DNA of 64,000 nucleotides, taken from NCBI RefSeq assembly GCF_001704415.2, contig NC_030822.1, positions 49,407,345 to 49,471,344 of the forward strand, read 5' to 3'. Source of the DNA: Capra hircus. Lineage: Eukaryota; Chordata; Mammalia; Artiodactyla; Bovidae. Each line of letters begins with the position of its first letter. Position 1 is the first letter of the stretch. Positions 35,165 to 45,391 of the stretch are shown piece after piece. The position numbers and the translations under genes are program-made. The notes under the pieces are model-generated. The model did no database searches. It worked only from the letters and a program-made list of their open reading frames with translations, and had not been told where the DNA came from.

Positions 35165-35610
35165 AATATTTTTTAAAGTCTTTAATCACACAGTCTGGAT
35201 TTTAAGTTGGTTTCTTTCCTCTTCTACAAACCTCTGAGACCCTTCACCTTTATGTCACTGGAGACATATTCAGACTAAAAACTTTTTCTTCTCCTTCAAA
35301 CTAATTAAGCTCTGATGACATCAGCTGTGTTTTCAGTGCACCTGATTAAGGCCATGGTACTAATTAAATTTTTGAGTGATTGGAAATGCAAATTACCAGG
35401 CTGGATTGAGCAACAGACTTTGCTTTTGGGCTCCGCGAGAGTAGAGAACAACCGGCTTCATCTCAGGTGAGGGAGCTCTCGTGTCTAATCTGTGTTGAAT
35501 GAGAAGGTGTTAACTGTGAATGACTAGAGTTACCAATTTCATACAGGGCCATATTTCATTTGTAGAAGCAGTACATTTCTGGGTGGTGCATATCCTTGTG
35601 AGTACATTGG
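35165..35610. other. Unassigned sequence with a dense cluster of transcription-factor-like sites
   Basis: No transposon recognised. 35300-35395 packs two TAATTA sites (35302-35307, 35361-35366), E-boxes CAGCTG (35322-35327) and CACCTG (35339-35344), a CRE-like TGACATCA (35316-35323), ATTGG (35379-35383) and a perfect octamer ATGCAAAT (35386-35393). A CAG/GTGAGG splice-donor-like site lies at about 35464-35472. Possible conserved enhancer; unproven. Confidence 0.35.
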
Positions 35611-35614
35611 TAAG

Positions 35615-35765
35615 TGTTGTATCAAGATGGAATGACCTCCAAGCTTGGAGTTAGAACTGAGTTCACATTCTGCCTCTGACACTTACCAGTGGTGTGATCT
35701 TTGTCTAATTATTTAATTTCTCTGAGCATATATATCTTTGTAACAGGGAATTTGATGATCTAGTT
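35615..35765 (+). repeat. MIR SINE remnant
   Basis: 'ttcacattctgcctctgaca' and 'gatctttgtctaattattta' blocks fit the MIR core. Confidence 0.6.
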
Positions 35766-35894
35766 CAAAGGACTTAAGGGCTAATTCAATGAGATCACTT
35801 ATGTCACTGGGCCCAGCATTCAGGGGGCATTTAACAAGTGAGATCCATTCATGAGGTAGCTTAGGTAAGTTCTTCGTTCCACTCAACAAATACT

Positions 35895-36425
35895 GAGTGT
35901 TTGCCATTCATTTACTCCTTCAGTTTAGAAAATATTTGTTGAGCATCCGTCTTCTTGATGGTATTCTTAATGAAGTAAAAAAGACAAATTCATACCAGAG
36001 CAAAGCCTATGTGGGGAATATCTATAAACATAATAAATAATTAAATTATATGATGTGCAAAGAGATATGATCTATGATTAAAAAAAAAAAAAGTATTGGG
36101 TTGGCCAAAAAGTTTGGGATTTTCTATACCATCTTCTGGAAAAACTCAAACCAACTTTTTGGCCAACCCAATAGAATGTCGGGGACCCAGAGTGATGGAG
36201 GTGAGGGAAAGGATAGATTGCAATTTTGGGTGGTGAGAGAAGGGCTCAGTGAGCAGGTAGAAAATGAGCAAAGCCTTGGAGGAGGTGTGGAAGCTGGCCA
36301 TGTGAGAAAGAGCCTTGTAGGCTGAGTAAACAGTATAAAGAGTCACGAATGTCATGTCCCAGACACCTTCAAGAAGTACCAGAAGGCCAGTTACCATGCC
36401 AGACACTGTATACATGTGGTAACCC
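35895..36425 (-). mobile_element. Ancient L2 LINE (antisense) carrying a mariner MITE
   Basis: The antisense L2 3' end ('aatatttgttgagcatcc', then an ataaataattaaatt block) continues after the MITE with 'gagcaaagccttggaggag' and 'aagagccttgtaggctgag'. The junction with the MITE is clean. Confidence 0.6.
36096..36171. mobile_element. 76-bp mariner MITE with TA target duplication
   Basis: Nearly perfect inverted repeats start 'ttgggttggccaaaaagtt' and end in its complement, flanked by TA (36094-36095, 36172-36173). It matches the common bovine Mariner1-type MITE. The transcript could fold as one hairpin. Confidence 0.92.
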
Positions 36426-36725
36426 AATGGTCAGAACTGCATTCAAATTCTGCCTTTGTCACCTGCAAGTTTGGTGAGGTTTAGCTAATCATCATTAAAT
36501 TTCCTGGTGTCTGTTATCTATAAAATGAGATATGAATCTTTACTAAAGAATTACTTGTCCCTAAGAATTGAAATAGTCATTTACCCTAGTCATTTCTGAA
36601 GCTAGAGTTTGTAAATCATGCTTCAACAGAATGAAATCTATGGTTTTATTAGGTTGGTGCAAACATAATTGCTATTTTGGACTGTGAATTTTAAATCATT
36701 ATAACGAGGCTCAAACACATCTTCA

Positions 36726-37690
36726 TTAATCAAAATAGGAACCATTACAATCAACACATTTTTGCCAACGAGAAATGTTTGTTCCTGTAGCATAAAAACC
36801 CAATGCTGCAGGATTCAACAAACTCTTGAGCAGCATTTTCTGCATCCAGCTGGTGGTGGAAGCAGTTTCCCTGCAAAATGTTGTTGAGATGCTTGAAGAA
36901 GTGATGGTTGGTGAGAGATCGAGTGAATATGGCAGATGAGGCAAAACTTTGTAGACCAGTTCGTTCAACTTCTGAAGCATTGGCTGTGCGGCGTGTGGTC
37001 AGGCATTGTCGTGGAGAAGAATTGGGCCTTTTCTATCGACTAATGATGGCTACAGGCTTTGCAGTTTTTGTTGTGTCTCATTGATTTGCTGAGCATACTT
37101 CTCAAATGTATTGGTTTCTCGGGGGTTCAGAAAGCTGTAGTGGATCAGCCTGGCTGCAGACCACAGACAGCGACCATGACCTTTCGTTGGGGGCAAGTTT
37201 GGCTTTGGGAAAGTGCTTTGGAGATTTTTCTAAGTCCAGCCACTGAGCTGGTCATTGCTGGCTGCCGTATAAAAACCATTTTCATCGCACATCACAATTC
37301 AATCAAGAAATGGTTTGTTGTGGTTGTGTAGAATAAGAAAAGATGACGCTTCAAATTGATGACTTTTTGATTTTCAGTCAGGTCATGAGGCACCCACTTA
37401 CCAAGCTTTTTCACCTTTCCAATTTGCTTCAAATACTGAATGACCGTAGAATGGTTGACGTTGAGTTCTTCAGCAACTTCTTGTGTTGTTGTAAGAGGAT
37501 CAGCTTCAATCATGCTCTCAAATGGTTGTTGTCAGCTTCCTGATGGCCAGCCACTAAGCACCTCATCCTCAAGGCTCTTGTCTCCTTTGCAAAACTTCTT
37601 GAACCACCACTGCACTGTACTTTCCTGGGCCAGATGCCTTGTTGATGTTTCAAGGTGCCTCTGCTGCTTTACAACCCATTTTGAACTCAA
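36726..37690 (-). pseudogene. Mariner transposase remnant
   Basis: An N-terminal helix-turn-helix segment (frame 37513-37292, with LTTTQEVAEELNVNHSTV) and a C-terminal segment (frame 36980-36726, ending SRWQKCVDCNGSYFD) are clear. Between them, the catalytic HDNA motif is followed directly by an in-frame TGA (36999-37001) in place of the usual Arg before PH. The frame also shifts several times. It would normally bind the inverted repeats and cut and paste at TA; this copy cannot. Confidence 0.88.
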
Positions 37691-37730
37691 AAAAAGTCAC
37701 TTGAATTTGCCTTTTATATAACATCATTTT

Positions 37731-37836
37731 TCAAACTTTAAAATTTATTTATTTTTAATTGAAGGATAATTGCTTTACAGAATTGTGTTGGTTTCTGCCA
37801 AGCATCAACATGAATCAGCCATAGGTGTACATATTC
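37731..37836 (-). mobile_element. L1 3' end inserted in mariner
   Basis: About 105 bp of antisense ruminant L1 3' terminus ('ttaattgaaggataattgc' to 'gaatcagccataggtg'). On both sides the mariner 5'UTR continues ('aacatcattt' / 'tttctatagtctaaaata'). Confidence 0.85.
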
Positions 37837-38164
37837 ACACTATTTCTATAGTCTAAAATATAAACAACAAGTAATAAGTCATTAGCAAAAAATACAGGGC
37901 GAAAAATGCACATTAAAATGATGTATAACATAACCGCATTTAAGAATGTATTCCAGTATCAAACAGCAAAGTTCAACAATGTAAAACTGCAGTTACTTTT
38001 GCACCAACCTAATATCTGTGTCTGGTTCTGATCTGTTTGGTTACTTACAGCATCCTCTGACACTGAGCCTGTTTCAGTACTTTGGTGTCAGTGGTGAGGC
38101 AGCGGGAAGATGGGACTGGCTGAAACAGAAGGACCATTCTAAGATTTAAAAAGGGGTGAGAGGG

Positions 38165-38290
38165 AAAGCATTAATTTGTTCATTCAACCAATAGATAGTT
38201 GAACTTCCGCCATGTTCCAGGCACTTACTGCTTGGAGAAGATCAATGTGGTATGTGGTAAAGAGTTTTAAGTACTGAGAGGATAATAAGT
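38165..38290 (-). repeat. L2-like tail (antisense), weak
   Basis: 'ttcattcaaccaatagatag' and 'gccatgttccaggcactta' resemble the antisense end of L2. Confidence 0.4.
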
Positions 38291-38468
38291 TTACACATAT
38301 ATAAATGTGGGTCAGTGCGTGCGTGCATCTGCACAGTCTTACTTAGAATCAGTTGTGTGCCACAGGTGACACAGATATCCATGGAACCTTTGTCAGGGAC
38401 TTCCAGTGCACTGTGGATTTTGAGGGCTGTAAAACCAGGAAAAGACATGGGGGCTCCTTAAATTTCGA

Positions 38469-38953
38469 TAGGCAAGTCCCCTACATACGAATCTTCCAAG
38501 CTGTGAACTTTTAAAGATGCAACCGTTCATTCTATCAATGTTAGGCATGAGTGAGCTTGCAGCTTGCCCTCTGTCTCCTATTGCTGATGATCCTTCAGCT
38601 CCACCATCTCCCACCTCCTCTTCCTCCTCCAGTTGGTAACTCTTCTTGCCTGTTCAGTCAATGCCAGCCCCTGTATGCCAGCTGTTGTACTGTATTACTG
38701 TGCTTTTCAAGGTACTGGCCTGTAAGGTTGAAAATGTTTTTATTTTTGTGTTTGATTTCTATGTGTTATTTGCATGAAAAGTGTTGTAAAGCTACTATAG
38801 TACAGTATGCCACAGCCGATTGATAGTACAGTATGCCACAGCCGATTGTGTTAGTTGGGTACCTAGGCTAACTTTATTGGACTTTTGAACAAATTGGACT
38901 TATAAACGAGCTCTAGGAATGGAACTAGTTTGTATATAGGAGCTTTGCTGTAC
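38469..38953 (+). mobile_element. Tigger-like DNA transposon remnant with internal tandem duplication
   Basis: Imperfect inverted ends ('caagtcccctacatacgaa' on the left; complement of 'ttgtatataggagctttg' on the right), with TA at each edge. It contains an AT-rich 3' part and a 26-bp exact tandem repeat. Pogo/Tigger assignment is tentative. A 90-codon frame inside (38551-38823) has no confirmed transposase motif. Confidence 0.5.
38797..38848 (+). repeat. Exact 26-bp tandem duplication
   Basis: The unit, which starts 'atagtacagtatgcc' and ends 'acagccgattg', occurs twice without a mismatch (38797-38822, 38823-38848). Confidence 0.97.
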
Positions 38954-39004
38954 TGACCTTCTCAAACGTTTCTCTCCTTCTGTCACTGGTTATGAACTGT
39001 GCCC

Positions 39005-39135
39005 TGGAATACTGGATTGAGTCAGAAGACCTTGGTTGGACAACCAAGCCCTTCAGATTTTAGCTATGTGACTTGGACTTGTCACGTGACTCCCCTGAGC
39101 TTTTTCTCACTTATATAATGGAAGTAAAACTTCAG
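39005..39135 (+). repeat. MIR SINE remnant
   Basis: 'tagctatgtgacttggactt' and 'ctttttctcacttatataat' blocks fit the MIR middle. Confidence 0.6.
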
Positions 39136-39934
39136 TGTCGTTGCCATTCACATGTCAAAGGTCAATTGAAATGCACTTGAAATCTCTTGATAAAACTAAA
39201 TACGAGATCTGGGCTGGGGGGGGGGGTGTTGCAGCTCATTGTTGGAGAAAGAGGTTGATGGGAAATGGGGATGGTCAGTTATCTGCTGTAGGAAAGAATG
39301 GCTTTAGCACTTCTCCAAGGAGTAGATGTTGGTGCCAATTTACGCACATTAGTTATTCTGCCTTGCTGGGGGCTCAGATGGGACTCCTTGATGGGTGTGC
39401 CATCCGTGACAGCATCATGAAAACCGCATGGCTCAAAACTGTGATCTTTCCAGGGATGGAGCTAGAGGAGAGAGGCTCTTGAGAGGCATAGGCTTAGTTG
39501 TCAATTTTAAAATGGTTTTCTCAGGGAAACCCTGCTGAGCCCTGGGTCGTGGGGTGAGTAGAGAAAACCCTTTTGTCCTAAAAACCGTCAGGTGCATCTT
39601 CTACCCTCTCCTTAGTCGTCTGGGTTTTACATTCCAGACATGCAGAGGTAACAGGCACCCGGTAGTAGCTGGTAGTGCTCGGCCCTTCTTCCCAAACCAT
39701 ATGGGCTGGCTGAGAGCGAGAAGGGGAAAGGCAGCATACTTCTCAGGAGGAGAAAAACACTCTCAAGAGTCAAACTTGAGGCAGGTTCTTGGAGCACAGA
39801 GAAGTATTGAGGGGAGAGGCAGTCAGATGCTCTGTAAAAGCATGTGTCTGGTGATAGCATAAAGTGAAGATGGGCAGGAAAGAACCACTGAATCTTAAGA
39901 ATTATCAACATTCCCTGCTAAGCAATGATATGCA
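39136..39934. other. Unassigned sequence
   Basis: An oligo-G tract lies at 39218-39227. Open frames of 94 to 115 codons lack recognisable features. Confidence 0.5.
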
Positions 39935-40361
39935 CACGAGATGGCAAAGTAGAAGGACGTGCACCCACCTTCTCCTGTGAGAACTCCAAAATTGCAACTA
40001 ACCACTGAACAGCAGAATGTTGGATCCCACAAAAAAGAGATACCTCATGTCCAAGGTCAACGCAGAAGCCCCAACAGGATGGGAGGAGGGGCGAAATTGT
40101 GGTTAGAATCATAACCCATACCTGCCAGAGATGCTCGGAGGGCTCAAAGAAAACCTTCTGCACAGCAGGACCCAGGGACCCCACAAGAGACTAGGCCAGA
40201 CCTGCCTTCGAGTGTTTGAGTGTCTCCTGGGGAGGCACAGGTCAGCAGTGGCCTGCCACGGAGACAGGGGCTCTGGCTGCAGCAGACCTGTGTCAACTAC
40301 AAATTGGCACTTACCAAGAGCATTGCCAACAACTTAACAAGGCATTTGCCATTTGCCGAAG
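39935..40361 (+). mobile_element. L1 5'UTR-like segment 1
   Basis: It starts 'gagatggcaaagtagaagga' as in the ruminant L1 5'UTR and continues with 'ccagagatgctcggagg', 'ggacccagggacccc' and 'gtcagcagtggcctgcc'. The same module, more diverged, recurs at about 41270-41460, downstream of the LTR. Confidence 0.55.
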
Positions 40362-40626
40362 GCAATGGCACCCCACTCCAGTACTCTTGCCTGGAAAAGC
40401 CCATGGATGGAGGAGCCTGCTAGGCTGCAGTCCATGGCGTCGCTGAGGGTTGGACATGACTGAGAGACTTCACTTTCACTTTTCACTTTCCTGCATTGGA
40501 GAAGGAGATGGCAACCCACTCCAGAGTTCTTGCCTGGAGAATCCCAGGGATGGGAGAGCCTGGTGGGCTGCCATCTATGGGGTCGCACAGAGTTGGACAC
40601 TACTGAAGTGACTTAGCAGCAGCAGT
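40362..40626 (+). mobile_element. Bov-A2 SINE
   Basis: A complete dimer with 'cacttttcactttcctgcat' linker and (cag)n end. It lies between the L1-like and LTR-like segments. Confidence 0.9.
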
Positions 40627-41045
40627 CTACAGAGTCTGAACCCTGTGCTGCTATAGCTGTTGATCTTCAATAACCCCTGAGGGAGTTCAGGGTAGAGTGA
40701 GGCACTCTGTGCTCCAGGGAATCTGGTGGGACAGGTCTTTAGATAGTTGGATGTTTTTAGGAACAGATTTTATGATCTCACTCCTTGCATCTCCTCATAT
40801 CTAGAGAAGCACTAAATCTTTTCATGGTGACATCAGATCCTCATGACTAACAAAAACCTTTCGTAAAATGAGTGCTTAATGGTATTGAACCCCCCCTTCA
40901 CCAAAACCTTATATACTGACCTTCCCCCACTGCCACTTTGGAGTGGCAGCTATCTGAGATGCTGCCTCCCGGGCTGCAGTCCTCATTTTGCCCCAAATAA
41001 AACTTAACTTGCAACTTTCAAGTTGTGCATCTTTTTTAATTGACA
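40627..41045 (+). mobile_element. Endogenous-retrovirus-type LTR (bovine LTR-like)
   Basis: It has LTR signals in order: a TATA-like 'ttatatac' (40909-40916), a polyadenylation signal AATAAA (40996-41001) and a TGACA end (41041-41045). Its sequence resembles a common bovine ERV LTR by recall. No gag, pol or env frame lies next to it, so it is a solo LTR or part of a composite. The left border is uncertain. Confidence 0.5.
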
Positions 41046-41640
41046 CCTGGGAGGCGTAGTGTGTGAGTCCCACCGTAGAGCCACCAAGCAGACAACCCAC
41101 AAACTGGAGAACAATTATGCCGAAGAAGTTCTCATACTGTTGCAAAAGTTCTAGGGCCCACAACAGATTTCCCAACCTGGGGATCCAACAAAGGAACTGA
41201 GAACCCCCAGAGAATTTGACTTTGAAGGCCAGTGGGATTTGACTGCAGAACCTCCGCAGGACTGGGGGAACAGACTCTTAGAGGGCGCAGACAGTACTAG
41301 GACCCAGGAGGAAGAAGCAGTGACTCCATAAGAGACTGAATCGGACTTGCCTATGAGTGTCCAGGAGTCTTTGGCGGAGGTGTAGATTGACAGTGGCTTG
41401 CTGTGGGGTCAGTGGCACTGAATACAACAGTCCTGTTATAAGCCCTTTTGAAGGAGGCTGTCGTTAACCACCATTACCCCTACTGGAAAGGAACGCAGCC
41501 CCGCCCATCAGCAGAAAATTGGTTAAAGATTTAGTGAGCATGGCCATGCTCTTCAGAGCAAGACCCAGATTCCCCCACAACCATTCTCTCTCATCAGGAA
41601 GTTTCCACAAGCCTCTTACCCTTATCCATCAGAGGGCAGA
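41046..41640 (+). mobile_element. L1 5'UTR-like segment 2, joined to BovB
   Basis: 'aaactggagaacaattatgc', 'actttgaaggccagtgggat', 'cccatcagcagaaaattgg' and 'ttatccatcagagggcagac' match the ruminant L1 5'UTR by recall. At 'agagggcagaca' (about 41631) the sequence passes into a block also present in the 5' part of BovB copy A (reverse complement of about 8880-8900). Confidence 0.5.
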
Positions 41641-44394
41641 CAGAGTTGAAACCACAGTTACAGAAAACTAACCAAACTGATCACTTGGACCACAGCCTTG
41701 TCTGACTCAATGAAACTATGAGCCATGATGTGTAGGGCCACCTGAGACTGATGGGTCATGGTGGAGAGTTCTGACAAAACGTGGTCGACTGGAGAAGGGA
41801 ATGGCAAACCGCTTCTGTATTCTTGCCTTGAGAACCCCATGAACAGTATGATGAGGCAAAAAGACCTGACACTGAAAAATGAACTCCCCAGGTCAGTAGG
41901 TGCCCAATATGCTCCTGGAGAGGAGTAGAGAAATAGCTCCAAAAAGAAGGTAGAGGCTGAGCCAAAGCAAAAACAATGCCCAGTTGTGGATGTGACTGGT
42001 GATGGAAGTAAAGTCTGATGCTGTAAAGAACAGTATTGCATAGAAACCTGCAATGTTAGATCCATGAATCAAGGTAAATTCAGTTCAGTTCAGTTCAGTC
42101 ACTCAGTCGTGTCCGACTCTTTGCGACCCCATGAATCGCAGCACTCCAGGCCTCCCTGTCTATCACCATCTCCTGGAGTTCACTCAGACTCACGTCCATC
42201 GAGTCGGTGATGCCATCCAGCCATCTCATCCTCTGTCATCCCCTTCTCCTCCTGCCCCCAATCCCTCCCAGCATCAGAGTCTTTTCCAGTGAGTCAACTC
42301 TTCGCATGAGGTGGCCAAAGTATTGGAGTTTCAGCTTTAGCATCATTCCTTCCAAAGAACACCCAGGACTGATCTCCTTTAGAATGGGCTGGTTGGATCT
42401 CCTTCCAGTCCAAGGGACTCTCAAGAGTCTTCTCCAACACCGCAGTTCAAAAGCATCAATTCTTTGGTGCTCGGCTTTCTCTATAGTCCAACTCTCGCAT
42501 CCATACATGACCACTGGAAAAACCACAGCCTTGACTAGATTGACCTTTGTTGGCAAAGTAATGTCTCTGCTTTTCAATATGCTGTCCAGGTTGGTCATAA
42601 CTTTCCTTCCAAGGAGTAAGTGTCTTTTAATTTCATGGCTGCAGTCACCATCTGCAGTGATTTTGGAGCCCCCCAAAATAAAGTCTGACACTGTTTCCAA
42701 TGTTTCCCCATGAAGTGATGGGACCAGATGCCATGATCTTCGTTTTCTGAATGTTGAGCTTTAAGCCAACTTTTTCACTCTCCTCTTTCACTTTCATCAA
42801 GAGTCTTTTTAGTTCCTCTTCACTTTCTGCCATAAGGGTGGTGTCATCTGCATATCTGAGGTTATTGATATTTCTCCTGGCAATCTTGATTCCAGCTTGT
42901 GCTTCTCCCAGCCCAGCATTTCTCATGATGCAGTCTGCATAGAAGTTAAATAAGCAGGGTGATAGTATATAGCCTTGACGTACTCCTTTTCCTATTTGGA
43001 ACCAATCTGTTGTTCCATGTGCAGTTCTAACTGTTTCTTCCTGACCTGCATACAGGTTTCTCAAGAGGCAGGTCAGGTGGTCTGGTATTCCCATCTCTTG
43101 AAGAATTTTCCACAGTTTATTGGAAGTGTTCAATCAGGAGATGGCAAGAGTGAACATCAACATTTTAGAAATCAGTGAACTAAAATGGACTGGAATTGGC
43201 GAATGTAATTCAGATGACCATTATATCTACTACTGTGGGCAAGAATCCCTTAGAGGAAATGGAGGAGCCCTCATAGTCAACAAGGTCCAAAATGCAGTTT
43301 TGGGTGCAATCTCAAAAATGACGGAATGATCTCTATTTGTTTCCAGGCAAACCATTCAATATCACAAGAATCTAAGTCTATGCCCCAACCAACTAATTTC
43401 AAAGAAGCTGAAGTTGAATGGTTCTTGAAGACCTAGAAGGTGGTCTAATTCTAGACCTTCTAGAACTAACATCAAAAAAAAAGATGTCCTTTTCATTATA
43501 GGGGACTGGAATGCAAAAGTAGGAAATCAAGAGATACCTGGAATAACAGGCAAGTTTTGTCTTGGAGTACAAAATGAAGCAGTCCTGTGGCCACTGCTGA
43601 AATATCAATAACCTCATATATGCAGATGATACCACCCTTAAGGCCTAAAGCAAAGAGGAACTAAAGAGCCTCCTGATGAACATGAAAGAGGAGAGTGAAA
43701 AATCTGGCTTAAAGCTCAGCATTCAGAAAACTAAGCTCATGGCATCCAGTCCCATCATTTCATGGCAAATAGATGGGGAAACACTGGAAACAGTGACAGG
43801 CTCTATTTTCTTGGGCTCCAAAATCACTGCAGATGGTGACTGCAGCCATGAAATTCCAAGATGCTTGCTCCTTTGGAGAAAAGCTGTGACCAACCTAGAT
43901 AGCGTATTGAAAAGCAGAGATACTACTTTATTGACAAAGGTCTGTCTAGTCAAAGCTCTGTTTTTTCCAGTAGCCATATATGGATGTGAGAGTTGGACTG
44001 GAAAGAAACCTGAGCACCAAAGAATTGATGCTTTTGAACTGTGGTGTTGGAGAAGACTCTTGAGAGTCCCTTGGACAATAAGGAGATCAAACCAGTCAAT
44101 CCTAAAGGAAATCAATCCTGAATATTCATTGAAAGTACTGATGCTGAAGCTCCAATACTTTGGCCACCTGCTATGAAGAGCTGACTCTTTGGAAAAGATC
44201 CTGATGCCAGGAAAGATTGAAGTCAGGAGGAGAAGGGGATGACAGAGGGTGAGATGGTTGGATGGCATCGCTGACTCAATGGACATGAGTTTGAACGAGC
44301 TCCAGAAATTGGTGATGGACAGGGAGGCCTGGCGTGCTGTAGTCCATGGGGTCACAAAGAGTTGGACGTGGCTGGACGGCTGAACTGAGCTGAC
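41640..44394 (+). mobile_element. BovB, copy F, old, internally deleted and split by copy G
   Basis: 5' part at 41640-42080, then an antisense BovB insertion, then 43121-44394. The second part starts with the endonuclease N-terminal region missing from copy A (43136-43330), includes the GDWNAKVG segment (near 43503-43526), then jumps at about 43595 into the RT just before YADD, a deletion of roughly 1.2 kb. An open run of 166 codons (43676-44176) is the RT C-terminal part. Non-functional. Confidence 0.85.
42081..43120 (-). mobile_element. BovB, copy G, 1.04 kb, inserted antisense into copy F
   Basis: The tail (cagtt)n is at 42081, and the truncated 5' end lies in the RT ('cacagtttat', 43120). 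Copy F sequence continues directly across ('aaggtaaatt' / 'ggaagtgttcaatcagg'). The RT is open in two overlapping frames (43133-42645 and 42700-42236) with YADD intact and a shift near 42700, due to a 1-2 base change. It is closest to copy D and younger than F. Confidence 0.9.
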
Positions 44395-45250
44395 GTGAGT
44401 CTTGTACCCTGTTTACATGTTGGTCTCAGTCTCCACAAAGTAAGCTCGTCCAAACAGGACCAAGGTTTTTGCACTGTTTTTCTCTCTGTAGTGGTTGTGC
44501 CAGTGTTGGCATTTCACGTGGCTTCAGATATATGATGGAGTGGAATGGTTCACTGGCGCTTTGCACGTATCAAGGCTGGTGAAGGAAGGAAGGCAACCCC
44601 TAGGTCCTCTGAGGGGAACTTCAGTGTTCCATAATCCTTAATATTTGAGGAAGATATTATTTTGGTTAAAAGACAAAACTGTTTCTCTTCTTTGGTATCT
44701 GTTCATCTTGACTCTGCCTTTGTATTATCAATAGGGGGGCTAGAAATGAATGAGAATGATCTCATTCTCTAAGGCAGAGCTTCTCAGGGGCACTGTGGAC
44801 AGGCTCAGGGTGGCTGGCATGGTTTATAGGCATTTGCCCAAGATATAGATGGTTGAAAATTTCTTATTGGGGGAAAATATTTAAAAGCAGTTTTGTTAAC
44901 TATTTAGAGATTTTTTCATTCTATTTATTTGAGCATTCAATGTATGGCTTAATCTGTAAACTTCCTGACTTCTATAATGACTATTTAGGTGTCTGAAACT
45001 CTATGAATAGCAATCACTGCCCCCTCCTATCCCCACTACCCATATTGTGTCCGAAGCTATTCAGTACACTTGACTTTCCTCTGATTATTCTGTTAAAATG
45101 TCCTGATTTGATTAGTTTTTGGTCGTGACTTTTTTTAACCATCAGTGATGTTCTTTGCCTTGTTTGTCCTATAAAATGTAGATTTTTTCCTAATTTCATT
45201 TGCTCTTATATTTTATATTTTGTTTTGTAACGTATGAGGCATATGTGATT
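44395..45250. other. Unassigned sequence
   Basis: About 850 bp with no supported gene or repeat; only short frames. Confidence 0.5.
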
Positions 45251-45254
45251 TTAA

Positions 45255-45390
45255 TCATTGCAGCTTTGATGTTGGCTGCACTGCGAGGCTTGTGGAATCA
45301 TAGTTCCCAACCAGGGATTGAACCTAGACCCTTGTCAGTGAAAGCACAGAGTCCTAAGCACTGGTATACCACCAGGGAATTCCCTAATTA
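45255..45390 (-). mobile_element. CHR-type tRNA-derived SINE
   Basis: Minus-strand copy: 'gttcccaaccagggattgaa' (B-box region) and 'ccaccagggaattccct' (head end). Confidence 0.8.
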
Positions 45391-45391
45391 T

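Larger units (their letters stand above)
36649..38012 (-). mobile_element. Mariner transposon (Hsmar1-like, 1.36 kb), nearly full length, inactive
   Basis: Terminal inverted repeats 'ttaggttggtgcaa' (left) and 'ttgcaccaacctaa' (right), flanked by TA (36647-36648, 38013-38014). The whole transposase region is present on the minus strand but broken. An L1 3' end is inserted near 37731-37836, so the original element was about 1.26 kb, a normal mariner length. Confidence 0.92.

Noticed and set aside
38551..38823. 90-codon frame with Leu/Cys-rich start, possible membrane protein
   Set aside because: It lies inside a Tigger-like DNA transposon and includes part of the 26-bp tandem duplication.
40627..41045. 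Retroviral provirus
   Set aside because: Only an LTR-like segment is present; no gag, pol or env frame or second LTR was seen nearby.
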